Part shown: positions 33,701 through 42,902 of the stretch, in pieces
Layout of the letters: every line of letters starts with the position of its first letter
Position numbering within the stretch: the stretch's first letter is position 1
From: Terriglobia bacterium
GTDB lineage: Bacteria > Acidobacteriota > Terriglobia > Bryobacterales > Bryobacteraceae
DNA: 54,545 nt
NCBI GenBank assembly: GCA_025358575.1
Contig: JANYJA010000165.1
Coordinates: 1 to 54,545 of the forward strand
Reading direction: 5' to 3'
The notes under the pieces: model-generated
What the model was told of the DNA's origin: nothing
Databases searched by the model: none
The model's input: only the letters and a program-made list of their open reading frames with translations
Translations under genes and position numbers: made by a program

Positions 33701-35986
33701 ATGTTCACAGGCATTCGTTGGGGCGTAATTATCTCCCTTTTAGCACTCCCAAGTCTCTATGCCCAAGCTCCAGTGGTGGTTGATGGCGGGGTAATCAACG
33801 CGGCGAGTTTCGCCAAAGGGCAAGTCGTCGCTCCTGGCTCTTTGGTTTCCATCTTCGGGACGAATCTGGCTCCCAGCACGTCCCTGGCCAGCGCAATTCC
33901 TCTGCCCATTTCACTAGCTGGCGTATCGGTCACATTCAATGGCATCATCGCCCCTCTGGTATTTGTCTCACCGGGTCAAATTAACGCGCAGCTCCCCTGG
34001 GGTGTTCTGTCTGGAGTTACCACGGGAACGGCAACTGTCGTGGTCGCCACGCCTTCTGGAACGTCCGTGTCGAAGACTTTCTCCGTGGGACCATTCTCAC
34101 CTGGAATTTTTTCCATTTCTTTCGGCATTGGGCAGGCCATCGCGATCAATCTGGATGGGACACTAGCTGCGCCAGTCGGATCCGTTCCGCTCTTGACGAC
34201 TCACCCCGCAAAGCCAGGCGATACCGTCATTATCCTTGGCACCGGTCTCGGCGCCGTCACGCCGGCCATCGCCGACGGAACCAGTCCCAAATTCACCGAC
34301 GGTGTCCTGCATGGGACAAATACCACGCCTACCGTTCTATTTGGCGGCCAGGCGGCCACCACGGTGTGGTTTTCCGGCCTCTCACCTGAGTTTGTAGGCG
34401 TGAATCAGCTGAATGTAATGATCCCCGCAAACGCGCCCGCGGGCAACGCGGTTTCGCTGCAACTGTCCGAAGGAGGGATCACCAGCACGGCTGCGGTGAC
34501 CATCGCGATCGCGGGTGGCACCATCACGCCGCCTTCGGTGCCCACAAACCTGACCGCCACCGCGGCTTCTTCCAGCCAGATTAATTTGGCCTGGAGCCCC
34601 TCCACTGGCACGGTGTCCGGCTATACCATTTATCGGAACGGCGCTAAGATAGGCACTTCCAGTACCGCAAGTTTTTCAGATAACGGGCTCACCGCGTCCA
34701 CGGCTTACACCTACACCGTTTCGGCTTTCGATCCCGGCGGCACTAACTCCGCGCAATCCACCTCCGCGAGCGCAACCACCTTGGGCTCTACTCCTCCGCC
34801 GCCTGTTCCCTCTCAATACCAGGACCTGTACTCTCAGCTAAAAGACGATCTCGACAAATTCAACGCCACGCTGGACTCGTCCTGGAGCGGCGCCAAATAC
34901 CCCGTTAGCTTCGCGACCGATCTGTATATAGCCGACAACGCTGCCAATGGCAAAATCTTGCAGGCTGGCTATTACTCGCAGTTCATGACCCCGTTCCTCA
35001 ATGCGATCCAGAGTCTCAATATCAAAGCGGTTAAGTTGACCATCAGCTTTCCAATTTTGTATCAACCCTACTACGCTTCGGCATCCGGCGCCAACAATGC
35101 CGCCCAGTACCAGCAAACGCTGAATTTTTACTTGCAGCTTGCTGCTGATGTGCGCGCGCGAGGCCTCAAATTTGTGGTGGTGAGCCAAGCGGTTCATCCA
35201 TCCGACTCCCCCAGCATTGCGTCTTATTACAAGACGCTGAGCAGCACCACCTATATCGCCGGCCGCAGTCAACTGCTACAGACCCTCGAGCAGCAACTCA
35301 AGCCGGACTACCTGATTTTGCAAGCCGAACCTCAGACCGAAGAGGACGATCTGGCCAGCTCCATTCCCTCGGTGTCGACGATTATTCACACGGCGTCCGG
35401 CGACGCCGGGATGCTCGGCGGATTCATCCGAGACTTGAATAGCTCGGGTCTTCACACCGGGGTCATTGTCGGGACCGGCATGGGAACCTGGCAGCACGAT
35501 TTCTCCAGTTTCCAGAGCGCCATCCCGGCGATCCCCGGCCTCGATCTAGTTGACATTCACGTGTATCCCGTGAACGACATTAATTCGACCGATTACCTTC
35601 AGCGCATCCTCACACTGTCGGATGCGGCCCGCGCCGCCGGTAAAAAAGTGGGAATGAGCGAGGCGTGGCTTTACAAAGAGCGCGATAGCGAACTGACACA
35701 GGGCTTCACGTCCACATCCATCTATTCCCGGGACGTCTTCAGTTTCTGGGCACCCCTCGATCAGGAGTTCCTGCTCGCCATGTACAAATCCGCGAACTTC
35801 AAGCAGTTCGACTACATGAGCCCGTTCTTCGACAAGTATTTCTTTGCGTATCTGGATTACAACCAGATTCCAACCACCGCGACTGCCACCGACCTCGGCA
35901 ACATGGCGAATGCCGCTCTGGCCACGGCGCTTTCGAACCACTCCATCACATCCACGGGCATCTACTATCAGAATTTGATTAAGTAG
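33701..35986 (+). CDS. Soli_cterm / fibronectin III / TIM-barrel surface protein
   Basis: This is a 761-residue exported protein. After a signal peptide (MFTGIRWGVIISLLALPSLYAQ) comes a roughly 225-residue domain with VINAASFAKGQVVAPGSLVS, FNGIIAPLVFVSPGQINAQL and PGDTVIILGTGLG, the 'Solibacter C-terminal' (TIGR03437-type) pattern, here at the N-terminus. A fibronectin type III domain follows (PTNLTATAASSSQINLAWSP). The C-terminal 390 residues look like a glycosidase-type TIM barrel, with candidate acids Glu543 (LILQAEPQTE) and Glu654 (VGMSEAWLYKE). It may act on plant or microbial polysaccharide, but no GH family is assigned. Confidence 0.78.
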   Translation: MFTGIRWGVIISLLALPSLYAQAPVVVDGGVINAASFAKGQVVAPGSLVSIFGTNLAPSTSLASAIPLPISLAGVSVTFNGIIAPLVFVSPGQINAQLPWGVLSGVTTGTATVVVATPSGTSVSKTFSVGPFSPGIFSISFGIGQAIAINLDGTLAAPVGSVPLLTTHPAKPGDTVIILGTGLGAVTPAIADGTSPKFTDGVLHGTNTTPTVLFGGQAATTVWFSGLSPEFVGVNQLNVMIPANAPAGNAVSLQLSEGGITSTAAVTIAIAGGTITPPSVPTNLTATAASSSQINLAWSPSTGTVSGYTIYRNGAKIGTSSTASFSDNGLTASTAYTYTVSAFDPGGTNSAQSTSASATTLGSTPPPPVPSQYQDLYSQLKDDLDKFNATLDSSWSGAKYPVSFATDLYIADNAANGKILQAGYYSQFMTPFLNAIQSLNIKAVKLTISFPILYQPYYASASGANNAAQYQQTLNFYLQLAADVRARGLKFVVVSQAVHPSDSPSIASYYKTLSSTTYIAGRSQLLQTLEQQLKPDYLILQAEPQTEEDDLASSIPSVSTIIHTASGDAGMLGGFIRDLNSSGLHTGVIVGTGMGTWQHDFSSFQSAIPAIPGLDLVDIHVYPVNDINSTDYLQRILTLSDAARAAGKKVGMSEAWLYKERDSELTQGFTSTSIYSRDVFSFWAPLDQEFLLAMYKSANFKQFDYMSPFFDKYFFAYLDYNQIPTTATATDLGNMANAALATALSNHSITSTGIYYQNLIK

Positions 35987-36027
35987 CAGCCGCGGAACCG
36001 CCGGGAATGCGCGATACAATCGGGCGC

Positions 36028-37737
36028 ATGCCACGGCTTTCCTCAATCGTATTCACGGGCTGCTCGGCCCTTTTGGTTTTGGGTTTAGCAGCCGTTCGCA
36101 CGCCCGATATCCCGTTCGAGAAGCGAACGCTCGATCTGGGCGTTAACGAAGCGGTTGCCGTTGCCGACATCAATGGCGATGGCAAGCCCGACATTGTGTC
36201 CGGAGAGAACTGGTATGAATCGCCGCGCTGGACTCAGCACCGGTTCCGAACCATCGATTACCTCAGCAATTACATCGACGATTTCTCCGATCTGCCAATC
36301 GATGTAAACGGAGACGGCAAAATCGACCTTGTGAGCTGCTCGTGGTTCGCGAAGCGCCTGTGGTGGAACGAGAATCCCGGCAACACCACCGGAGAATGGA
36401 AGGAACACACCATTGATTCGGGCAAGAACATAGAGTTTGCGTTCCTGGTGGACCTGGATAACGACGGAAAAAAGCGCGAGATTCTGCCACAATTCGGGGG
36501 CAAAGACGACGGCGTTGCGTGGTTCGAGCTTCGCAATGGTGCCTTCGTGAAACATATCGTGAGCCAGGCTGGCTTCGGGCATGGCATCGGCGTCGGCGAT
36601 GTGAACGGTGACGGCCGGAACGACATTATTACCCCGAAAGGCTGGCTAGAAGCTCCCGCCGATCCGCGGACTCCCAATTGGACTTTTCACCCGGATTTCG
36701 ACCTCGATACCACCGGCTTCATTTATGTGCTGGATGTGAATGGCGACGGGCGCAATGACCTGGTAACATCCATGGCGCACAACTACGGCATCTTTTGGAT
36801 GGAGCAAGGAGCCGATGGAAAGTGGACCAAGCATGTGATCGACGATAGCTGGTCCCAGGGCCACGCCATGACCATGGTCGACCTGAACGGCGACGGGAAG
36901 ATGGATTTCCTCACCGGCAAGCGGTTCATGGCGCACAACGGCAAAGATCCCGGTGAACGGGAGCCGCTCGGCATCTATTGGTATGAGTACGTGAAAGAGC
37001 CTGACGGCCACATCGAATGGATCAAGCACGTGGTCGACTACGGTACCCGCACCGGCGGCGGCATGCAAATCCCGGTTGCGGACTTGGATGGCGATGGTTT
37101 TCTCGACTTCGTGGTTGGCGGGAAGAGCGGGCTTTACCTTTTCAAGAACATGAGCAAAACGCTTCCGGAACAAGGCTTCGTCCCATTGCGCGACTGGCAA
37201 ATCATGGGTCAGAAAGGCTCCGGGTATACGGTTGACGGCGACAGTATCATATGCCCCGCCGACGGCGGCGGCAATCTCTTCACAAAGCGGGAATTCGCCA
37301 ATTTCGTTCTGCATTTCGAATTCAAACTGACCGAAGGCGCCAATAATGGCATCGGGATCCGCGCTCCCTATGAAGGCGACGCGGCCTACCAGGGAATGGA
37401 AATCCAGATTCTGGATCACGACGCGCCGGTATATCGCGGCAAACTGAAGCCCGCCCAATATCACGGGTCGATCTACGACGTAGTTCCGGCGAAAACCGAA
37501 TTTCTGAAGCCCACCGGGGAATGGAATCAGGAAGAGATTCTTGCCGCCGGCCGGCACATCAAAGTCACGCTGAACGATCACGTAATCGTAGACGCCAACC
37601 TCGCCTCCATAACCGACCCAGCCGTGCTGGCGAAGCATCCGGGGCTGGCGCGCACCACGGGACACATTGGCCTGTTGGGCCACGGCTCTCGGGTGGAGTT
37701 TCGGAACATGCGCGTTAAAACGCTCGCGGTAGAATAG
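36028..37737 (+). CDS. FG-GAP/VCBS propeller fused to a DUF1080 (3-keto-disaccharide hydrolase-like) domain
   Basis: This is a roughly 569-residue exported protein. The ATG at 36028 directly precedes a signal-like segment (SIVFTGCSALLVLGLAAV). Residues 30-380 contain seven DxNxDG-type calcium loops (DINGDGKPD, DVNGDGKID, DLDNDGKKR, DVNGDGRND twice, DLNGDGKMD, DLDGDGFLD), typical of an FG-GAP propeller. The last 180 residues (FANFVLHFEFKLTEGANNGI, YQGMEIQILDHDAP, YHGSIYDVVPAK) are a DUF1080/LamG-like lectin fold, a family now linked to 3-keto-glycoside hydrolysis. It may bind or cleave carbohydrate outside the cell. Confidence 0.85.
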   Translation: MPRLSSIVFTGCSALLVLGLAAVRTPDIPFEKRTLDLGVNEAVAVADINGDGKPDIVSGENWYESPRWTQHRFRTIDYLSNYIDDFSDLPIDVNGDGKIDLVSCSWFAKRLWWNENPGNTTGEWKEHTIDSGKNIEFAFLVDLDNDGKKREILPQFGGKDDGVAWFELRNGAFVKHIVSQAGFGHGIGVGDVNGDGRNDIITPKGWLEAPADPRTPNWTFHPDFDLDTTGFIYVLDVNGDGRNDLVTSMAHNYGIFWMEQGADGKWTKHVIDDSWSQGHAMTMVDLNGDGKMDFLTGKRFMAHNGKDPGEREPLGIYWYEYVKEPDGHIEWIKHVVDYGTRTGGGMQIPVADLDGDGFLDFVVGGKSGLYLFKNMSKTLPEQGFVPLRDWQIMGQKGSGYTVDGDSIICPADGGGNLFTKREFANFVLHFEFKLTEGANNGIGIRAPYEGDAAYQGMEIQILDHDAPVYRGKLKPAQYHGSIYDVVPAKTEFLKPTGEWNQEEILAAGRHIKVTLNDHVIVDANLASITDPAVLAKHPGLARTTGHIGLLGHGSRVEFRNMRVKTLAVE

Positions 37738-37740
37738 AGC

Positions 37741-37747
37741 AAGGAGG
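37741..37747 (+). promoter_or_regulatory. Strong ribosome binding site for a TTG start (cation exporter)
   Basis: AAGGAGG lies four bases ahead of the TTG at 37752. There is no ATG that would keep the His-rich N-terminus and first helix, so this site decides the unusual start of the CDF transporter. Confidence 0.65.
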
Positions 37748-37751
37748 AAGC

Positions 37752-38681
37752 TTGCACAGTCATCATCACGGTCCGGTTACGGGAAACGTGTTTCGGTGGT
37801 CGGTGCTTGCGACCTGCACCTTTGTCGCCATCGAAGTGTTTTTCGGACTTCGATCGAACAGCATGGCGCTGCTTTCCGATGCGGGTCATAACGCCACCGA
37901 CGCGCTGGCATTGCTTCTCGCCTGGTTCGGATTCTACATTCAATCGAAGCCAGCCAATGAAAATAAGACGTATGGCTATCAACGCGCCGGCGTCTTGGCT
38001 GCGTTTATCAACGCCGCAACGCTGGTAGTGCTTTCAGCGTGGATTTTTTACGAAGGCTTTCAGCGTCTCAGAAATCCCGAGCCGGTAGCGGAATTCACCA
38101 TGATCGCAGTGGCCGCGCTCGGCATTGTCTTGAACGGCGGAATCATGTGGAGCCTGGAATCTGCTCGGCATGACGACCTCAACGTACGCAGCGCATTCGT
38201 GCACATGCTGGGCGATCTGCTTGGCTCGGCCGCCATCGTCGGCGGTGGCGTGATCATCTACTTCACGGGCTTCATGCGAATCGATTCCATCCTCTCATTG
38301 ATGCTGGCGGCGCTCATTATTTGGACCGCATGGGACATCATCAAGGAATCGCTGAATATCTTGCTGGAAGGTCTTCCACGGGGTCTGGATTTACCGCGGT
38401 TGATTGCCCAAGTGCGAAGCGTAGAGGGCGTTCTCGATGTTCACGATCTTCACATCTGGAGTCTGGGTTCGAACTCGCACGCGCTGAGTTGTCATGTGCT
38501 AATTGAAGACGTGCCGCCGTCGGTGAGCGATTGCATTCTCCGCGGCGTCAACCAACTCCTCGCCGATGGTTTCCACATTCACCACACCACGGTCCAGTTT
38601 GAGCATGTGTGCTGTGGCGTCACCGGCGTCGGATGCGTGCAGCCCGTGGAAATCTCGCACGCGCATCCGCACTCGCACTAA
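37752..38681 (+). CDS. Cation diffusion facilitator (zinc/cobalt/cadmium exporter)
   Basis: This is a 309-residue inner-membrane antiporter with six helices. Metal-site motifs are SDAGHNATDALALL in helix 2 and HMLGDLLGSAA in helix 5, each an HxxxD pair, the ligand set of zinc exporters such as CzcD and ZnT. Both ends are His-rich (HSHHHG at the start, HAHPHSH at the end), and the cytosolic domain reads EGVLDVHDLHIWSLGSN. It starts with TTG behind a strong binding site. It converges on ligD with a 4-base overlap of the stop regions. With the metallothionein it points to metal stress defence. Confidence 0.93.
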   Translation: MHSHHHGPVTGNVFRWSVLATCTFVAIEVFFGLRSNSMALLSDAGHNATDALALLLAWFGFYIQSKPANENKTYGYQRAGVLAAFINAATLVVLSAWIFYEGFQRLRNPEPVAEFTMIAVAALGIVLNGGIMWSLESARHDDLNVRSAFVHMLGDLLGSAAIVGGGVIIYFTGFMRIDSILSLMLAALIIWTAWDIIKESLNILLEGLPRGLDLPRLIAQVRSVEGVLDVHDLHIWSLGSNSHALSCHVLIEDVPPSVSDCILRGVNQLLADGFHIHHTTVQFEHVCCGVTGVGCVQPVEISHAHPHSH

Positions 38682-41230
38682 TTGGCGCGCACCACCTTTT
38701 CCAGATTCCGAATCGCCTTTTCGAGGGTTTGCTTTTTGTTAAGGACACCGCCAAACAGGTCTCCCACACGGTCGAAGCGCTGCATCGCATTGGCTATGGT
38801 GAACTGAGTGGGCAGCAAGCCTGGCGTCACCTCCCGCCATGCTAGAGGCGTCGCCACCGGCGCTCCGGGATAAGCGCGGACCACATACGGCGCGGCGATG
38901 GTCTTACCTTCACCATTCTGCAGATAATCGAAATAAACCTTGCCGCTTTCACGCTTGGCAACCGATCGCGGCGTGGTGAACAGGTCGGGCCGCCGGGCCG
39001 CCGCCGTGCGCGCCAAAACCTCGCAAAATGACTTCGTGTCCTCGTAACTGTAGCGCGGCTCCACCGGCACATAGATGTGCATTCCGTCGCCGCCCGTGGT
39101 TTTTGGATACCCTTCTAGTTCAATCGAATCGAGCATCTTGCGCACCAGTTGCGCGGCTTCGATAATACGCTCATACTCGCAGCCCTGTGGGTCGAGATCG
39201 ATCAGGATGAAGTCGGGATTCCCCAACGATCCGACGCGGCTCATCCAGGGGTTCTGATCGATGCATCCCAGATTGGTGAGGAACAACAAGCTCGACCGGT
39301 CGTCCGCAACCGCATATTGCTTGTCTTCAATCGGCGTCGTGCGAAGCCATTTGGGAAATGTGCCCGGGGTGTTTTTCTGAAAGAAAAACTCGTCGTGAAT
39401 TCCATTGGGATAGCGCTTCAGCGACAGCGGCCGGCCGGCGACATGCGGAAGCAACAAATCTGAAACGGCGCTGTAGAAATTTAAAAGGTCGCGCTTGGTG
39501 TAGCCTTCTTCCGGAAAAAATACCTTATTGAGATTGGTGAATTTGAGGTTCCGCTCGTCCACCACCACTGATGCTTCCGCCGCATTCCCAGGCAAGAAAA
39601 TCTGGTGCGAAGGTTCAGGCTTCGCGGGTTCATCCGCCGCTTCCTCGCGCACGCACTCCGCCGGCTCCACGTCATTGCGAAGTCCCAGGAAAACTGGGGC
39701 GCGCAGCTTGCGGTCGTTCGTCCAGTTGGCGAATTTTATCTCGCAAACTAGTTCAGGGCGCAGCCAGATCGTGCCCTTGGGAACGGCGGGCTTTCCCTTC
39801 AGCGGTGATTTCGCCGCGGTCAGGCGCTCCATCCGTTCGTAAATTTGCGCCATTATTTTGCGGTCGAATCCAGTTCCCACGTTGCCAGCGTGCACCAGTT
39901 CTCCGTCTTCATACATCCCGAGAATTAGCGCTCCGAAATAATCGCGCTCACCCGCGCTATATCCGCAGATCACAAATTCCTGTTCTTGTACCAGCTTGAA
40001 TTTGAGCCAGTCGCGGCTTCGTCTGGATTCATAAAAACTCGTGGTGCACTTCGCGATCAAGCCTTCAAGCCCGTTTAGACGCGCCGCCTCAAGCACGTCC
40101 TCCGCGCGTTCATTGTCAAAATGCTCCGAGACGCGAATCAAAGGGTTGGGCTTCACAACCGATTCAAGCAGCCGCTTGCGTTCCAACAGCGGGAGGTTCC
40201 GCAGATCCATCCCATCGAGATACAAAAGGTCGAACAGGAATAGATGAACCGGACTTTTGCGCGCCATCTGGGCCACGGCGCCCGCGTCCCGATTGGTGAT
40301 TCGCGATTGAATCAGCTCAAAGCGCGAAACTCCCTTTTCGTCGAGCGCTGCAATTTCGCCATCCAGAATTGCCTGCGTGGCCTCCACCTGATGCGGGAGC
40401 ACGCTCAGTTCCGGATACTGCCGCTCGCACCGATTGCCGTTGCGAGTCAGAATACGCAGCTTGCCATCTTCGATGAAACACACCGCGCGCACCCCATCCC
40501 ATTTCACTTCGAGCAGCCAGTCGGCGCCTTTCGGTAGCTCTTTTGAGAGCGTGGCGCCCATCGGAGTGATCGCTTCGGGCATGGGCGCTTTTATGCCCGC
40601 TGCCACCTTCAAGGGCGATTTCGCCCCTCCGCTACTCTTTTTTTTTACGGCGGGGTTCTTTTCCTCGGCTTCAATTCCTTTCGCTATCTCTTCCTGCGTC
40701 CGCCCGGTCTTTACGCTGCGCGAAAACTCTTCCACATCCCACCCTGGCCGCGCGAACTGATCTTTTTTCTTGAGAAGCAGCCACTCGTTTCCCTTGCCGC
40801 GGCCTTTCATCAGCACGATCGCGAACTCGCCGTTCAGCTTTTCGCCCGCAAGTCGAAACTTCAAATCGCCGCGCGCGATCTGCTTCAGCGCATCCGCATC
40901 GCCGATTAATTCGAACGTTCCCCGATCCCATAGCATCACGCTGCCGCCGCCATAATTGCCTGCCGGAATGTTGCCTTCGAAATCTCCGTAATCAATCGGA
41001 TGATCTTCCACCATCGCGGCCAGGCGCTTCGGCGCGGGGTCGAGAGTGGGCCCTTTCGGAATGGCCCACGATTTCAAAGTGCCGTCAATCTCAAGCCGAA
41101 AATCGTAGTGCAGGCGGCTGGCGTGATGACGCTGAATGAAGAAGCGGCTCCCTGCCGGAATCGTCTTTCCGGGCTTGGGCTCCGGCGTCTGCTCGAAATT
41201 CCGTTTGCGGGAGTATTCCTCTAATGACAT
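38678..41230 (-). CDS. ligD: ATP-dependent DNA ligase D
   Basis: This 850-residue three-domain enzyme performs bacterial non-homologous end joining. Order is phosphoesterase (about 30-160: FFIQRHHASRLHYDFRLEID, GNIPAGNYGGG), ligase (about 220-520, nucleophile Lys243 in LLEVKWDGVRAVC, OB-fold later) and primase-polymerase (about 560-840: YTKRDLLNFYSAVSDLLLPH, DLDPQG, KTTGGDGMHIYVPVE). PE-LIG-POL is one of the known domain orders. A linker between PE and LIG is Lys/Ser-rich and contains an A9 run on the coding strand (T9 at 40638-40646). The gene diverges from ku. Confidence 0.95.
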   Translation of the reverse strand: MSLEEYSRKRNFEQTPEPKPGKTIPAGSRFFIQRHHASRLHYDFRLEIDGTLKSWAIPKGPTLDPAPKRLAAMVEDHPIDYGDFEGNIPAGNYGGGSVMLWDRGTFELIGDADALKQIARGDLKFRLAGEKLNGEFAIVLMKGRGKGNEWLLLKKKDQFARPGWDVEEFSRSVKTGRTQEEIAKGIEAEEKNPAVKKKSSGGAKSPLKVAAGIKAPMPEAITPMGATLSKELPKGADWLLEVKWDGVRAVCFIEDGKLRILTRNGNRCERQYPELSVLPHQVEATQAILDGEIAALDEKGVSRFELIQSRITNRDAGAVAQMARKSPVHLFLFDLLYLDGMDLRNLPLLERKRLLESVVKPNPLIRVSEHFDNERAEDVLEAARLNGLEGLIAKCTTSFYESRRSRDWLKFKLVQEQEFVICGYSAGERDYFGALILGMYEDGELVHAGNVGTGFDRKIMAQIYERMERLTAAKSPLKGKPAVPKGTIWLRPELVCEIKFANWTNDRKLRAPVFLGLRNDVEPAECVREEAADEPAKPEPSHQIFLPGNAAEASVVVDERNLKFTNLNKVFFPEEGYTKRDLLNFYSAVSDLLLPHVAGRPLSLKRYPNGIHDEFFFQKNTPGTFPKWLRTTPIEDKQYAVADDRSSLLFLTNLGCIDQNPWMSRVGSLGNPDFILIDLDPQGCEYERIIEAAQLVRKMLDSIELEGYPKTTGGDGMHIYVPVEPRYSYEDTKSFCEVLARTAAARRPDLFTTPRSVAKRESGKVYFDYLQNGEGKTIAAPYVVRAYPGAPVATPLAWREVTPGLLPTQFTIANAMQRFDRVGDLFGGVLNKKQTLEKAIRNLEKVVRAN

Positions 41231-41319
41231 AAAGGTGTGGAAATGTTCTTGTTTAGATGATATAGGTGTAAGGAGTTAAGATTTTGCCCAATCGGCGATG
41301 AACAGGTGAGGTTCGACAC

Positions 41320-42195
41320 ATGGCAAGCAGCGTTTGGAAGGGTCATCTTACGTTCGGACTGGTATCTTTTCCAGTTCGCCTGTTCACAGCGGCGCGCGGC
41401 GAAACCATAAGTTTCAACCAACTTCATAAAGGAGACAACTCTCGGGTCAAGCAGGTGATCTACTGCCAAGCCGAAGACAAGCCAATCCCGCGCACGGAGA
41501 TTGTTAAAGGCTACGAATACGAAAAGGATCACTACGTAGTCATTGACGATGAGGACATTAAGAAGGTGGCCCCAAAGACCGCCAAGGTGATGGAAATCCA
41601 GGAATTTGTCAAGAGCGATGACGTGGATCCCGTTTATTTGGAAAGCTCATACTATATGGCGCCGGATGAGGGCGGCGAAAAACCCTACGCGCTCTTATTC
41701 GAGGCTTTGAGGGAGACCAAGCACTGCGGTATCGCCAAGATTGCCATGCACAACCGCGAGCATATCGTCGTCGTGCGGCCCGGCCACAAGGGCATGTTGC
41801 TCCACACCATGTACTACAACGATGAGGTGCGGCAGATCGAAGAGTACCGAACCGATACCGCGCAGATTAAAGAAAAAGAACTCAATCTCGCCAAGATGTT
41901 GATCGATTCGTTGACTGCCGAATTCGAGCCGGCCAAGTACCACGACGCCTATCGCGAAAACTTAAAGCAGATGATTCAAGCCAAGGTGGACGGCCACAAG
42001 ATCGTTGAAACTCCTGCGCCGCACTTCGCGCCCGTCATCGACATCATGGAAGCCCTCAAGAAAAGCCTGGAGCAGAAGAAGAAACCGGTGCAGTCCGCCG
42101 TGACTTCATCCGCCGAGGAAGAAGAGACATCCCCCGCTCCAGCCAAGCGCAAACGCGCCGGGGGTCAGAAGCGCGCCAGCAGCTCTTCCGCGTAG
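41320..42195 (+). CDS. ku: DNA end-binding protein Ku
   Basis: This is a 291-residue homodimeric ring that binds double-strand ends and recruits LigD. The N-terminal SSVWKGHLTFGLVSFPVRLF and the YCQAEDKPIPRTEIVKGYEY segment are Ku signatures. The last 40 residues are a Lys/Arg-rich tail (PAKRKRAGGQKRASSSSA), as in Ku proteins whose extension helps DNA binding and LigD recruitment. AGGTGAGG precedes the ATG. It diverges from ligD across 89 bases, so both repair genes may share control. Its 3' end overlaps the convergent DUF72 gene by 31 bases. Confidence 0.95.
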   Translation: MASSVWKGHLTFGLVSFPVRLFTAARGETISFNQLHKGDNSRVKQVIYCQAEDKPIPRTEIVKGYEYEKDHYVVIDDEDIKKVAPKTAKVMEIQEFVKSDDVDPVYLESSYYMAPDEGGEKPYALLFEALRETKHCGIAKIAMHNREHIVVVRPGHKGMLLHTMYYNDEVRQIEEYRTDTAQIKEKELNLAKMLIDSLTAEFEPAKYHDAYRENLKQMIQAKVDGHKIVETPAPHFAPVIDIMEALKKSLEQKKKPVQSAVTSSAEEEETSPAPAKRKRAGGQKRASSSSA

Positions 42196-42872
42196 AGTGC
42201 CCCGTGGGGATCGTCCTCGTGTTTATAAAACAGGTATAGATCGCGGCCAGTGTCGAGAACCTGACGAGCGCGTTTAGCAACAACGTCGCGTTCCTCCGGC
42301 GTGTAGTCGGATTTGCGCAGCCGGTAGTAGACAAAATTGGCGGTGGCCACTTCGGGAACTTCCAGCGTGTCGGACTCCGCGACGCACAAAGCCGCGTTAT
42401 AAAGCCGAAGTATGTCGTAGATTTCGGGGCAGAGCCACGTCGCGTGACGAAATTCGAATGCGTATCTCAGATCGCGCGGCATCAATTGCAAGTACGCATC
42501 GAGCGTTGCCGCATCGCATTTGAAGTTGGGTGGAAGCTGAAACAGAATTGGCGCGAGCCGGCGCGAGGTGCGCAGCGGATCGATCGCTCGAAGAAACACT
42601 TCGGTGAATTCCGCCGCGTTCTTCAGCCGCAGAATGTGCGTCAGCCGCATATGGGCTTTGGGCGCAAACAGGAAATGCGCGGGTGTCGCCGCAACCCAGG
42701 CTTCCAGCGTTTTGGCTGACGGCAACTGCCGGAACGTGTAATTCACCTCCACGCAATTCAGGCGCGTGGCGTAATGCTCCAGAAACTTTTTTGCCGGAAG
42801 CTTCGGCGGATAAAAATCCGGTTTCCATTTCGGATAGGCGAAACCCGATGTGCCAGCGTAAAGACGATTCAT
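42165..42872 (-). CDS. DUF72 (YecE-like) family protein
   Basis: This protein of about 235 residues has a TIM-barrel fold. LYAGTSGFAYPKWKPDFYPP, LNCVEVNYTFRQLP, PILFQLPPNFK and YAFEFRHATWLCPEIYDIL are the usual YecE/DUF72 segments. No activity is firmly established for the family. The ATG at 42872 is used; a GTG two codons upstream is also open. The gene runs antisense to the end of ku. Confidence 0.9.
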   Translation of the reverse strand: MNRLYAGTSGFAYPKWKPDFYPPKLPAKKFLEHYATRLNCVEVNYTFRQLPSAKTLEAWVAATPAHFLFAPKAHMRLTHILRLKNAAEFTEVFLRAIDPLRTSRRLAPILFQLPPNFKCDAATLDAYLQLMPRDLRYAFEFRHATWLCPEIYDILRLYNAALCVAESDTLEVPEVATANFVYYRLRKSDYTPEERDVVAKRARQVLDTGRDLYLFYKHEDDPHGALYAEELLARF

Positions 42873-42902
42873 GCGCACCTGCTTGTTACAATCGAATGCA
42901 CC

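Noticed and set aside
36646-37683. 345-codon open frame antisense to the FG-GAP/DUF1080 gene
   Set aside because: The opposite strand has a signal peptide and seven clear calcium-loop motifs; the antisense product has none and shows the composition of a mirrored GC-rich gene.
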